DNA from: HGM13006 sp963650135
GTDB lineage: Bacteria; Bacillota; Clostridia; Oscillospirales; Oscillospiraceae
DNA length: 64,000 nt
Reading direction: 5' to 3'
Assembly: GCA_963650135.1 (NCBI GenBank)
Contig: CAVJLG010000019.1
Span: 53,199-117,198, forward strand
Positions 26,110-34,859 of the stretch are shown one piece after another; position 1 is the stretch's first letter; the number at the start of each line of letters is the position of its first letter. The notes beneath the pieces are model-generated. The model saw only the letters and a list, made by a program, of their open reading frames with translations. It had not been told where the DNA came from and made no database searches. The translations under genes were made by a program, and so were the position numbers.

Positions 26110-26709
26110 ATGAATGGTATTGAAAAGATCACCGAACGCATTGCCGCGCAGTCCGATGCCGATGTAAAGGCACTCCTGGACCGTGCCAATGCTCAGGCAA
26201 AGGCAATCTACGACGGCTATCAGGCTGCCGCCGATCATGACTATGCCGATACGCTGAAAAAAGGCGAATCCGATGCCGCACAGCGGGTAGAGCGTCTGGG
26301 CAGCGTGGCACAGCTGGAGGCCAGAAAGCTCCAGCTGAAAACCAAGCAGGAAATGCTGACCGAGGCGTATAACCTGGCTTATAAAAAGCTTTTAGAGCTG
26401 CCGGAGGATCAGTACGCCGCACTTCTCACCCGTCTTGCCGTCAGCGCCAGCCAAACCGGCACCGAGGCGCTGGTATTCTCCCAGGCCGACCGCAGCCGCT
26501 ATGGCAAGCGCGTGGTCATCGCCGCCAACGAGCAGTTGGAGCAGCAGGGCAAAACCGGCAAGCTGACCCTGTCGGAAGAATCTCGTCCCTTCCAGGGCGG
26601 TCTTTACGTTCAGAACGGCAATGTGGAAGTCAACTGCACCTTTGCAGCGCTGATTCGCCTTCAGAAAGAGCAGACTGCAAAGGATGTCGCGGGCATTCTC
26701 TTTGACTAA
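26110..26709 (+). CDS. ntpE: V-type ATPase subunit E (peripheral stalk)
   Basis: 199 residues: long N-terminal helix (about 1-100) and a globular C-terminal domain that binds the A3B3 head. AAGGAAGG lies eight bases before the ATG at 26110; the alternative TTG at 26104 is only two bases from it and is unlikely. Confidence 0.9.
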   Translation: MNGIEKITERIAAQSDADVKALLDRANAQAKAIYDGYQAAADHDYADTLKKGESDAAQRVERLGSVAQLEARKLQLKTKQEMLTEAYNLAYKKLLELPEDQYAALLTRLAVSASQTGTEALVFSQADRSRYGKRVVIAANEQLEQQGKTGKLTLSEESRPFQGGLYVQNGNVEVNCTFAALIRLQKEQTAKDVAGILFD

Positions 26710-26735
26710 GGCCACCATAGGAAGGAGGAAGGAGC

Positions 26736-27731
26736 TTGTCTAAGCTCAAGGATACCGATTTCCTGTATATCTCTACCCGGCTCCGGAGCATGGAAAACCG
26801 GATGCTCAGCCGGGAACGCATGGAGCGGATGCTGGAGGCCCGTACCGATGAAGACGCCGCAAAGGTGCTTTCGGAGTGCGGCTATACGGGGCTGGAAAAG
26901 GCGGATATGGATTCCCTTTCCCAGTCGCTCAGCGCCGCAAGAGCAGAAACCTTTTCTGAGCTTGCTTCCATGTCTCCCAATTCTGACATTGTAGATGTAT
27001 TCAGGATTAAATATGATTATCACAACCTCAAGGCACTGATGAAATGCGCCCATTCCGGCAAGGATGCAGGCAGCATGCTCATCGATGCCGGGCGCTATCC
27101 CCTGGACACCGTAAAGCGCGCAGTGGAGCACGGCGAAACCTCTCCCCTGTCTGACGCTTGCCGCCGGGCGCTGGAGTCAGCGGAAGAAATTCTGTCCGCC
27201 ACCGGTGATCCCCAGAAAAGCGACTTCTATCTGGATCGCGCCTGCTATGCCGAAATGCTGGAAACCGCAAAGAATTCCGGCAGCGACTTTCTTCTGGGCT
27301 ATGTCCAGCTACAGATCGACGCCGCAAACCTCAAATCTGCGGTTCGGGCGCTGCGCATGAAGAAGGACAACGACTTTTTGAAGGGTGCGCTGCTTTCCGG
27401 CGGCAATGTTTCTCCGGAGTCCATTCTCTCCTGCACCATGTCCGGCGGAAGTCTTTCGGCAGTATTTACCGGCGCACTGTCCGACGCTGCTGCCCTGGGC
27501 GATACCGTGAAAAAGGGTGGTCGTCAGACAGCGTTTGAAAAAGCAGTGGATAACGCCCTGGGCGCTTATCTCCAGAAGAGCCGTTTGGTCTCCTTTGGCG
27601 ACAGCGTACTGGTGGCCTATGCCGCCGCAAAGGAAAATGAGATTACCGCAGCCCGGATTATCATGTCCGGCAGGCTGGGCGGTGTCTCCACGGATTCCAT
27701 CCGGGAAAGGCTGCGTGATCCTTATGTATAA
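26736..27731 (+). CDS. ntpC: V-type ATPase subunit C (rotor-stalk adaptor)
   Basis: 331 residues. The funnel-shaped subunit linking the K-ring to the central stalk (C/d type). Contains the repeated Tyr/Leu-rich helical unit beginning LYISTRLRSMENRML. Start is TTG, with GGAAGGAGGAAGGAG upstream and no nearby ATG in frame. Overlaps the next gene by eight bases. Confidence 0.9.
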   Translation: MSKLKDTDFLYISTRLRSMENRMLSRERMERMLEARTDEDAAKVLSECGYTGLEKADMDSLSQSLSAARAETFSELASMSPNSDIVDVFRIKYDYHNLKALMKCAHSGKDAGSMLIDAGRYPLDTVKRAVEHGETSPLSDACRRALESAEEILSATGDPQKSDFYLDRACYAEMLETAKNSGSDFLLGYVQLQIDAANLKSAVRALRMKKDNDFLKGALLSGGNVSPESILSCTMSGGSLSAVFTGALSDAAALGDTVKKGGRQTAFEKAVDNALGAYLQKSRLVSFGDSVLVAYAAAKENEITAARIIMSGRLGGVSTDSIRERLRDPYV

Positions 27732-28032
27732 AATTGCAGTCATGGGTGACCGGGACAGCATTTTGGGCTTTGGCGCACTGGGACTTTCCGTATTTCCCAC
27801 CGAAGATCCCACCGAGGCGCGCCACACCCTGCATAAGCTTGCCCGGGAGGAATACGCCATCATTTATATGACCGAGCAGCTGGCGTCTCAGATTCCCAGC
27901 GATATCGCCCGGTATCAGGACAGCGTTACTCCCGCCATTATCATGATTCCCGGCAAATCCGGCTCTCTCGGTATTGGCACCGACGCACTGCAAAGCTCTG
28001 TAGAGCGAGCGGTAGGCGCGGATATTCTTTAA
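27724..28032 (+). CDS. ntpG: V-type ATPase subunit F (central stalk; NtpG)
   Basis: 102 residues with the family start MYKIAVMGDRDSILGF and the IPGKSGS segment near 75. Binds subunit D in the rotating shaft. ATG lies inside the end of ntpC, with an eight-base overlap. Its stop is followed by the long palindrome at 28033-28199, not directly by ntpA. Confidence 0.92.
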   Translation: MYKIAVMGDRDSILGFGALGLSVFPTEDPTEARHTLHKLAREEYAIIYMTEQLASQIPSDIARYQDSVTPAIIMIPGKSGSLGIGTDALQSSVERAVGADIL

Positions 28033-28199
28033 GGGAAGCCCTGTCGCCATTCTGCGCGTATATCTCAGCGGCCTCGTTTCCGTCTGAACAGCGCAGGAAA
28101 GCCTTGAAATACACAAAGTATTCCTGCGGCTTCCCTGCTTGTCAGACAAAAACGATATCACGCTGAGCTGTGCACGCCTCATGGCTCCAGCGCTTCTAG
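28033..28199. repeat. Long imperfect palindrome between ntpG and ntpA
   Basis: About 165 bases that fold back on themselves. Matching arm segments include GCCAT/ATGGC (28046, 28181), CTCAGCG/CGCTGAG, CGTTT/AAACG, GTCTGA/TCAGAC, GCAGGAA/TTCCTGC and GAAATAC/GTATTCC around a 5-base loop near 28113-28117. It starts right at the ntpG stop. Both arms match over most of their length with small gaps. No ORF. The size and symmetry suggest a MITE- or REP-like element, or a structured RNA spacer that sets ntpA expression. The following 28200-28272 holds the ntpA ribosome binding site only. Confidence 0.7.
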
Positions 28200-28272
28200 G
28201 ACTCTATTGAAAGTTCACAACATCGCACTACGACAAATTGAATCGAAATTTAGCGTAAAGGAATGATAGCGA

Positions 28273-30051
28273 ATGGCAACCGGTACTGTTGTCAAGGTTT
28301 CCGGTCCTCTGGTAGTTGCCGAGGGTCTGGCGGACGCCAATATGTATGACGTAGTCCGCGTCGGCCCCCAGCGTCTGATCGGTGAGATCATCGAGATGCG
28401 CGGCGATGCAGCCTCCATCCAGGTCTATGAGGAAACCTCCGGTCTTGGCCCCGGCGTTGCAGTGGAAACCACCGGCTTCCCTCTGAGCGTTGAGCTGGGC
28501 CCCGGTATGATTGAAAATATTTACGACGGCATTCAGCGTCCCCTGGAAAAGATCATGGAGCGCTGCGGCAACACCATCTCCCGCGGCATTGAGGTATCCC
28601 CCATTGACCACGAGAAGAAGTGGGACTTTGTTGCCACCGCCAAGGTAGGCGACCATGTACAGGGCGGCGACATTCTGGGCACCGTCCAGGAGACTTCCGT
28701 TATGGAGCACCGCATCATGGTCCCCTATGGCACCGAAGGCACCATCAAAGAGATCAAAACCGGCGCATTTACTGTGCTGGAAACAATCTGCGTTTTGGAC
28801 TGCGACGGCAAGACCGTGGAGCTGCCCATGATGCAGCGCTGGGCAGTTCGTAATGGCCGCCCCTATAAGAATAAGCTCTCCCCCAACCAGCCCCTGTGCT
28901 CCGGTCAGCGTGTCATCGACACCATGTTCCCCGTGGCAAAGGGCGGCACCGCCTGCGTCCCCGGCCCCTTCGGCTCCGGCAAGACCGTCATTCAGCACCA
29001 GCTGGCAAAGTGGTCCGACGTTGATCTGGTGGTTTATATCGGCTGCGGCGAGCGCGGCAACGAGATGACCGACGTTCTGCGGGAGTTCCCCGAGCTGGTT
29101 GACCCCCGCACCGGCGATTCCATTATGAAGCGTACCGTGCTGATTGCAAACACCTCCGATATGCCCGTTGCGGCCCGTGAGGCGTCCATCTACACCGGTA
29201 TTACCATTGCAGAGTATTTCCGGGATATGGGCTATGATGTCGCCGTTATCGCAGACTCCACCTCCCGCTGGGCCGAGGCCCTTCGTGAGATGTCCGGTCG
29301 TCTGGAGGAAATGCCCGGTGAGGAAGGCTATCCCGCTTACCTGGCCTCCCGTCTGGCCCAGTTCTACGAGCGCGCCGGTGTGGTCAAGTGCATCGGCAGC
29401 GATGATCGTCAGGGCAGCCTGACCGCCATCGGTGCAGTCTCCCCTCCCGGCGGCGATACCTCCGAGCCTGTCTCTCAGGCGACCATGCGGATTGTAAAGG
29501 TATTCTGGGGTTTGGATTCTTCCCTGGCCTATGCCCGTCACTTCCCCGCCATCAACTGGCTGAACTCCTACTCCCTGTATATGGACACTCTGCAGCCCTG
29601 GCTGGATGAGAACGTCAACAAGGATTGGACGAAGAACCGTTATCGCGCCATGGCGACCCTCCAGGAGGAGGCAGAGCTGGATGAGATTGTAAAGATGGTC
29701 GGTAAGGATTCCCTGGGCGTTGACGATCAGCTGACCCTGGAAATCGCAAAGATGATTCGAGAGGACTTCCTCCAGCAGAACTCCTTCAACGAGATCGACT
29801 GGTACTCCTCCTTTGACCGTCAGTTCCGCCTTTTGAAGCTGATTCTGGATTACGACAGCCTGTGCCGTAACGCCGTGGCAAAGGGCGCCCCCCTGAAGGA
29901 GCTCACCGCCATTGACGCACGGGAGAAGATTGGCCGTGCAAAGAGTGTGCCCGATGACGAATATGTGGCCGCTTATCAGCAGATCGACGATGATATGACT
30001 GCGCAGATTGAAAAAATTATCGCAAAGGCAGGTGCCCAGGACTATGATTAA
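28273..30051 (+). CDS. ntpA: V-type ATPase catalytic subunit A
   Basis: 592 residues, full length. P-loop GPFGSGKTV near residues 231-239; the non-homologous insert expected in A subunits (about 110-190) is present; GERGNEM and TSRWAEALREMSGRLEEMPGEEGYP-type catalytic region near 330 intact. Hydrolyses ATP to drive the rotor. ATG preceded by AAAGGAATG. Overlaps ntpB by eight bases. Confidence 0.97.
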   Translation: MATGTVVKVSGPLVVAEGLADANMYDVVRVGPQRLIGEIIEMRGDAASIQVYEETSGLGPGVAVETTGFPLSVELGPGMIENIYDGIQRPLEKIMERCGNTISRGIEVSPIDHEKKWDFVATAKVGDHVQGGDILGTVQETSVMEHRIMVPYGTEGTIKEIKTGAFTVLETICVLDCDGKTVELPMMQRWAVRNGRPYKNKLSPNQPLCSGQRVIDTMFPVAKGGTACVPGPFGSGKTVIQHQLAKWSDVDLVVYIGCGERGNEMTDVLREFPELVDPRTGDSIMKRTVLIANTSDMPVAAREASIYTGITIAEYFRDMGYDVAVIADSTSRWAEALREMSGRLEEMPGEEGYPAYLASRLAQFYERAGVVKCIGSDDRQGSLTAIGAVSPPGGDTSEPVSQATMRIVKVFWGLDSSLAYARHFPAINWLNSYSLYMDTLQPWLDENVNKDWTKNRYRAMATLQEEAELDEIVKMVGKDSLGVDDQLTLEIAKMIREDFLQQNSFNEIDWYSSFDRQFRLLKLILDYDSLCRNAVAKGAPLKELTAIDAREKIGRAKSVPDDEYVAAYQQIDDDMTAQIEKIIAKAGAQDYD

Positions 30052-31429
30052 GGAATATCGCACCATCTCCGAGGTTTCCGGACCTCTGATGCTGGTGAAA
30101 AATGTAGAGGGCGTCACCTATGACGAGCTGGGTGAAATCGAGCTGCCCAACGGTGAGCGCCGGCTGTGCCAGGTACTGGAGATTGACGGACCTGACGCAC
30201 TGGTTCAGCTGTTTGACTCCTCCGCCGGTATCAACCTGGCAAAGAGCAAGGTCCGCTTCCTGGGCCATCCCCTGCAGCTGGGCGTTTCCGAGGATATGCT
30301 GGGCCGCGTATTCGACGGCATGGGCAATCCCATTGACGGCGGCCCGGAGATTCTCCCCGACGCCTATATGGACATCAACGGTCTGCCCATGAACCCCGCA
30401 GCCCGGAACTATCCCTCCGAGTTCATTCAGACCGGCGTTTCTGCCATTGACGGACTGAATACCCTGGTTCGCGGTCAGAAGCTGCCCATCTTCTCCGGCT
30501 CCGGTCTGCCCCATGCTGCACTGGCTGCACAGATTGCACGTCAGGCTAAGGTGCTGGGCGACGATGCCGGTAACTTCGCCGTTGTCTTTGCAGCAATCGG
30601 CATTACCTTTGAGGAATCCGAGTACTTCGTACAGGAATTCCGCCGCACCGGCTCCATTGACCGTACCGTCATGTTCTCCAACCTGGCAAACGACCCTGCC
30701 ATCGAGCGTATTGCAACGCCCCGTATGGCACTGACCGCTGCGGAGTATCTGGCCTTCGAAAAGGGCATGCATGTACTGGTTATCATGACCGATATCACCA
30801 ACTATGCCGAGGCCCTGCGTGAGGTTTCCGCCGCAAAGAAAGAGGTTCCTGGCCGCCGTGGCTATCCCGGCTACCTTTACACCAACCTGGCAACCATTTA
30901 CGAGCGTGCCGGACGCCGTGTAGGCTGCGATGGCTCTATCACCATGATCCCCATCCTCACCATGCCCGAGGACGACAAGACCCATCCTATCCCCGACCTG
31001 ACCGGTTACATTACCGAGGGTCAGATCATCCTGTCCCGTGACCTGTACCGGAAGGGCATTAACCCGCCCATCGACGTTCTGCCTTCCCTGTCCCGTCTGA
31101 AGGATAAGGGCATCGGCCAGGGCAAGACCCGCGAGGATCATGCCGGTACCATGAACCAGCTGTTCGCCGCTTATTCCGCCGGTAAGGAAGCCGCCGAGCT
31201 CATGACCATTCTGGGCGAGGCCGCCCTGTCTGACACCGATAAGCTCTACGCAAAGTTTGCCACGGAGTTTGAAAACCGCTATGTCTCCCAGGGCAACGAT
31301 ACGGACCGTTCCATTTTCGAAACTCTGGATCTGGGCTGGGATCTGCTTTCTATCCTGCCCAAGAGTGAGCTGAAGCGAATCAACACCCAGTATATCGAGA
31401 AGTATTATCCCGAGAAAAAAGCAGACTAA
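30044..31429 (+). CDS. ntpB: V-type ATPase subunit B
   Basis: 461 residues. Non-catalytic head subunit: the P-loop position reads FSGSGLPHA, without GKT, as in other B subunits, and the arginine-finger region is intact. The ATG at 30044 lies within the end of ntpA; 12 upstream in-frame codons are inside ntpA and were not used. Confidence 0.97.
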   Translation: MIKEYRTISEVSGPLMLVKNVEGVTYDELGEIELPNGERRLCQVLEIDGPDALVQLFDSSAGINLAKSKVRFLGHPLQLGVSEDMLGRVFDGMGNPIDGGPEILPDAYMDINGLPMNPAARNYPSEFIQTGVSAIDGLNTLVRGQKLPIFSGSGLPHAALAAQIARQAKVLGDDAGNFAVVFAAIGITFEESEYFVQEFRRTGSIDRTVMFSNLANDPAIERIATPRMALTAAEYLAFEKGMHVLVIMTDITNYAEALREVSAAKKEVPGRRGYPGYLYTNLATIYERAGRRVGCDGSITMIPILTMPEDDKTHPIPDLTGYITEGQIILSRDLYRKGINPPIDVLPSLSRLKDKGIGQGKTREDHAGTMNQLFAAYSAGKEAAELMTILGEAALSDTDKLYAKFATEFENRYVSQGNDTDRSIFETLDLGWDLLSILPKSELKRINTQYIEKYYPEKKAD

Positions 31430-31442
31430 GGAGGTGGGATAA

Positions 31443-32147
31443 ATGGCATCCAAAACCATAAACCCCACCCGAATGGAGCTTTCCCGCCTGAAAAGCCGCC
31501 GTACCACCGCTGTCCGCGGCCACAAACTGCTGAAGGATAAGCGGGATGAGCTGATGCGTCAGTTTTTGGAGGTCGTCCATCGGAATAAAGAGCTGCGGGC
31601 CAAGGTTGAAGCCGGACTCATGGAAGCCCACGGTGCCTTTACCGTTGCCGCTTCCGTCATGAGTCAGGAAATGCTGGAGCAGGCTCTGTCCTACCCCAAG
31701 CAGTCCGTAGCCCTGGACATGAGCTTCCAGAACATCATGTCCGTGGAGGTGCCCAAATACACCTTCCGCACCCAGAACGACGATCCCTCTGAAATCTTCC
31801 CCTACGGCTTTGCCCAGACCTCCGGCGAGCTGGACGATGCGTTGGAAGCGCTGTCCGCCGTATTTCAGGATATGCTGGAGCTGGCCCAGGTGGAGAAGAC
31901 CATGCAGCTTCTGGCGTCGGAGATTGAAAAGACCCGCCGCCGTGTCAATGCCCTGGAATATGTCATGATCCCCGAAATGGAGACAAACATCAAGTATATC
32001 TCCATGAAGCTGGACGAAAACGAGCGTTCCAGCACCTCCCGGCTCATGAAGGTCAAGGACATGATGCTGGAAGAGCAGCGTCAGAAAGCCCTCCAGAAGC
32101 AGCTCCAGCGGGAGCAGGAATGGAAACAAACCCATCCGGATGAATAA
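31443..32147 (+). CDS. ntpD: V-type ATPase subunit D (central shaft)
   Basis: 234 residues. Two long antiparallel helices (about 10-75 and 130-220) forming the rotating shaft; begins with the family segment NPTRMELSRLKSRR. AAGGAGGTGGG precedes the ATG. Last gene of the operon, followed by two terminators. Confidence 0.95.
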   Translation: MASKTINPTRMELSRLKSRRTTAVRGHKLLKDKRDELMRQFLEVVHRNKELRAKVEAGLMEAHGAFTVAASVMSQEMLEQALSYPKQSVALDMSFQNIMSVEVPKYTFRTQNDDPSEIFPYGFAQTSGELDDALEALSAVFQDMLELAQVEKTMQLLASEIEKTRRRVNALEYVMIPEMETNIKYISMKLDENERSSTSRLMKVKDMMLEEQRQKALQKQLQREQEWKQTHPDE

Positions 32148-32152
32148 TAAGC

Positions 32153-32184
32153 AATCCCGTCTCCGGTTCTTCGGAGGCGGGATT
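32153..32184 (+). terminator. Hairpin after the V-ATPase operon
   Basis: 13-bp stem AATCCCGTCTCCG / CGGAGGCGGGATT with one G-T pair, loop GTTCTT, short tail GTTG. Confidence 0.6.
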
Positions 32185-32196
32185 GTTGTATAAAAA

Positions 32197-32233
32197 GGCT
32201 GCCTCAAGTATCTATTTCGAGGCAGCCTTTTTT
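32197..32233. terminator. Bidirectional terminator (V-ATPase / MerR)
   Basis: Perfect stem GGCTGCCTC / GAGGCAGCC (32197-32205, 32219-32227), TTTTTT on the plus strand and AAAAA before it, i.e. T-run on the minus strand. Confidence 0.9.
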
Positions 32234-32239
32234 CAATTG

Positions 32240-33046
32240 TTACTTTTTCGATTTGGACGAATGCCGCCTCCGCATCAAGAATATCCCCACAAGAAGCAGC
32301 GCCAAAACGGTAATCAAGCTGAAATCAAGCAAAACCGCACCCGATAAAAAGCCGCTGGTACCGATAGATGTAATCGTGTCAAACGCAAATAGCACGAGTA
32401 GAAGCACAATGACCGCTTCCACAACATCCAGAAGACAAGAACCGGCAGGCCGGTCGGGAACGCCGCGGCTCGGTGCTTCCTGTAGGTCCTTTTTCAGGTC
32501 GTCCAGGGCCTTTTTCTTCCCCAGCTGTCCCGTGTTGAATAAATGCTCCTGGTCAATTTCCAAAGGCTGTGCATCGGCGTGGAGTGCATTCTCTTTGGGA
32601 GAAGGCTGTAACTTGGCCTCTTCCTCATCCAAATAGCGAAAGTGCGGCGTACAGTCACACGCTGGCAGCGGTAGCGGTGCAGAAGCTGCTGCAATCTGTC
32701 TAATGAGATTCTGCATGGTGTCCAGCGCTTCCGGCTCAATGGCTGTAACGGTCCGGAATAATTGATCCAGCTCTTTCTTTTGTTCCGTCAATCGCTGGCG
32801 GTACTCCATAAAGATCGGCAAAACCTCGGTATCCGATGCCTGCATTCTTCGGATTTCGTCAATCGAGAATCCGGATTTCCGAAGGGTTGCGATATTGCGC
32901 AGGATAGCAATATGTTCGTCGGTGTATTCCCGATATTCTCGGCCATTCATTTGGGTTTTCTGCGGCGTCAGCAGCCCCTGTTCTTCATAGAAAAGCACCG
33001 TCTTGCGGGTCAGGCCGGTTTGATCCACGACTTCTTTCATTTTCAT
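32240..33046 (-). CDS. MerR-family regulator with C-terminal membrane helices
   Basis: 268 residues. MerR helix-turn-helix and wing at about 1-75 (VVDQTGLTRKTVLFYEEQGLL), dimer coiled coil at 75-120, a variable linker with a CDC pair near 135, and two membrane helices at about 205-230 and 238-260, ending RRRHSSKSKK. Membrane anchoring of a MerR protein is unusual; it may respond to a membrane or cell-wall stress. Start chosen at the ATG at 33046 with AGGTGA upstream. An ATG two codons on is an alternative. It carries a MerR-type promoter in front of itself. Confidence 0.8.
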   Translation of the reverse strand: MKMKEVVDQTGLTRKTVLFYEEQGLLTPQKTQMNGREYREYTDEHIAILRNIATLRKSGFSIDEIRRMQASDTEVLPIFMEYRQRLTEQKKELDQLFRTVTAIEPEALDTMQNLIRQIAAASAPLPLPACDCTPHFRYLDEEEAKLQPSPKENALHADAQPLEIDQEHLFNTGQLGKKKALDDLKKDLQEAPSRGVPDRPAGSCLLDVVEAVIVLLLVLFAFDTITSIGTSGFLSGAVLLDFSLITVLALLLVGIFLMRRRHSSKSKK

Positions 33047-33068
33047 CTCATCACCTGCTTTCATCTCG

Positions 33069-33099
33069 ATTATAGCAATGTACCTTAGGTTCATGTCAA
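33069..33099 (-). promoter_or_regulatory. MerR-type promoter with 19-bp spacer and operator
   Basis: Minus-strand TTGACA (33099 to 33094), a 19-bp spacer, TATAAT (33074 to 33069). The spacer holds the 17-base near-palindrome ATGTACCTTAGGTTCAT (33078-33094), centre 33086. Overlong spacers with a dyad between the boxes are the hallmark of promoters activated by MerR twisting. It implies autoregulation. Confidence 0.88.
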
Positions 33100-33154
33100 C
33101 AGGATTTTGCTTCTGCCGTATGTTTTTTCAAATTTTTTTCACACGAGATAGAAA

Positions 33155-33184
33155 TCGCTCCCTGGTATATGTCATACCAGGGAG
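33155..33184 (-). terminator. Strong hairpin after the pur operon
   Basis: Stem GCTCCCTGGTAT / ATACCAGGGAGC, with a short loop; tail GATTTC is only weakly T-rich. Confidence 0.6.
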
Positions 33185-33193
33185 CAAATTTGT

Positions 33194-33820
33194 TTATTTT
33201 TGAATGGTCACCTTCCGGCCCTCTACCTTGAGCCGGCCATCGCAGAACAGCCACACCGCCTGGGGCAAAATCACCCATTCGGCCTGTTCCATAATCCGCC
33301 GCTGCAAGGTTTCTGGGGTATCGTCGTCCAGCACCTCTACCGCCTTCTGGAGGACGATAGGACCGGCGTCACACTCTTCCGAGACAATGTGTACCGTTGC
33401 GCCGCTGACCTTTACACCGTACTCCAGCGCCTTCTCATGGACATGGAGCCCATAGCAGCCCTTGCCGCAGAAGGACGGGATCAGAGAGGGATGGATATTG
33501 AGAATCGCGTTGGGATATGCCTCTACCAGCTCATTTGTGATGATAACCATAAAGCCAGCCATCACCACCAGGCCGATCTCCAGCTCCCTGAGGGTATCCA
33601 CCAGCGCCACCGTCATTTCCCGGGCGGAACCAAAGTTCTTCCGGGCGATGGTAATGCCGGTAATCCCCGCCTGCTGGGCACGCTCCAGCGCATAGGCGTC
33701 AGGATTGGAAGAAATCACGGCGGTAATCTTTCCGTTGGGAATTTCACCGCGCCGTTCCGCATCAATCAGCGCCTGCAAATTGGTGCCGCCGCCGGAGACA
33801 AGAACCGCGATATTTACCAT
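33194..33820 (-). CDS. purN: Phosphoribosylglycinamide formyltransferase
   Basis: 208 residues. Transfers a formyl group from 10-formyl-THF to GAR. Seen: VLVSGGGTNLQALI near the start, the active-site NIHPSLIPSF and the conserved Asp in EECDAGPIV. Overlaps purM by seven bases. Last of the minus-strand pur operon; purH and purD do not follow. Confidence 0.95.
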   Translation of the reverse strand: MVNIAVLVSGGGTNLQALIDAERRGEIPNGKITAVISSNPDAYALERAQQAGITGITIARKNFGSAREMTVALVDTLRELEIGLVVMAGFMVIITNELVEAYPNAILNIHPSLIPSFCGKGCYGLHVHEKALEYGVKVSGATVHIVSEECDAGPIVLQKAVEVLDDDTPETLQRRIMEQAEWVILPQAVWLFCDGRLKVEGRKVTIQK

Positions 33821-34854
33821 AGCTCCACACCCTTTTCACCGGCAACGCACTTGCCGATGAGGTAAGGCCGCTCGCCGCTGCGCACCAGCAGCTCCATCAC
33901 TTCGCCTGCATCCTCCTTGGCCACTGCCATCACCAGGCCAACGCCCATGTTGAAGGTGTTGTACATATCCCGCTCGGGAATGTTGCCCTTCTCCTGGATC
34001 ATGGTGAAGATGGGCGGCACGGGGATGGAGGACATGCTGATCTGCACGCAAATTCCATCGGGCAGCATGCGGGGCACGTTCTCATACAGGCCGCCGCCGG
34101 TGATGTGGCTGATTCCCTTGACCTTCAGGCCGGAAGCCAGCAGATTCTTGACCGGGCGCACATAAATCCGGGTGGGCTTCAGCAGCTCTTCGCCCAGGGA
34201 GCAATGGAGCTCAGGTACCATGGTCTTCAGATCCGCATGCTCCACGTCCAGCACCTTCCGCACCAGAGAGAAGCCGTTGGAATGTACACCGTTGGAAGCC
34301 AGGCCGATGAGCACATCGCCGGGCGCAATATCCTTGCCGTCGAGAATCTTTTCCTTGTCTACCATGCCCACAGAGAAGCCTGCCAGATCATATTCGTCCT
34401 CGGGATAGAAGCCGGGCATCTCAGCGGTTTCGCCGCCGATCAGCGCACAGCCTGCCTGCCGACATCCCTCGGCAATACCGGATACGATCTGCTCAATCCG
34501 TGCGGGATAGTTCTTGCCGCAGGCCACATAGTCCAGGAAGAACATGGGGCTTGCACCGGCACATACGATATCGTTGACACACATGGCAACGCAGTCGATG
34601 CCAACAGTGTCGTGCTTGTCCATCAAAAATGCGATTTTCAGCTTGGTGCCTACACCATCGGTACCGGAAACCATAACAGGCTCCTTCATTCCGGTCATAT
34701 CCGGTGCAAACAGGCCGCCAAAGCCGCCCAGGCCGCCGATGACGCCGGGGATATTGGTGCTCTCCACCAGGGGCTTAATGCGGTTGACCGACTCGTAGCC
34801 GGCGGTTACGTCTACACCAGCGGCGGCGTAGCTGTCACTTTTGCTAATACTCAT
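33814..34854 (-). CDS. purM: Phosphoribosylformylglycinamidine cyclo-ligase (AIR synthetase)
   Basis: 346 residues. Closes the imidazole ring with ATP. Family start SYAAAGVDVTAGYESVNRIK, GTDGVGTKLKIA nucleotide region and GGGLYENVPRML near the C-terminal half. Six bases separate it from purF. Confidence 0.96.
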   Translation of the reverse strand: MSISKSDSYAAAGVDVTAGYESVNRIKPLVESTNIPGVIGGLGGFGGLFAPDMTGMKEPVMVSGTDGVGTKLKIAFLMDKHDTVGIDCVAMCVNDIVCAGASPMFFLDYVACGKNYPARIEQIVSGIAEGCRQAGCALIGGETAEMPGFYPEDEYDLAGFSVGMVDKEKILDGKDIAPGDVLIGLASNGVHSNGFSLVRKVLDVEHADLKTMVPELHCSLGEELLKPTRIYVRPVKNLLASGLKVKGISHITGGGLYENVPRMLPDGICVQISMSSIPVPPIFTMIQEKGNIPERDMYNTFNMGVGLVMAVAKEDAGEVMELLVRSGERPYLIGKCVAGEKGVELW

Positions 34855-34859
34855 GATTC

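Noticed and set aside
28228..31525. Two long minus-strand open frames opposite ntpA and ntpB
   Set aside because: Mirror frames of highly expressed genes with biased codons; no recognisable protein.
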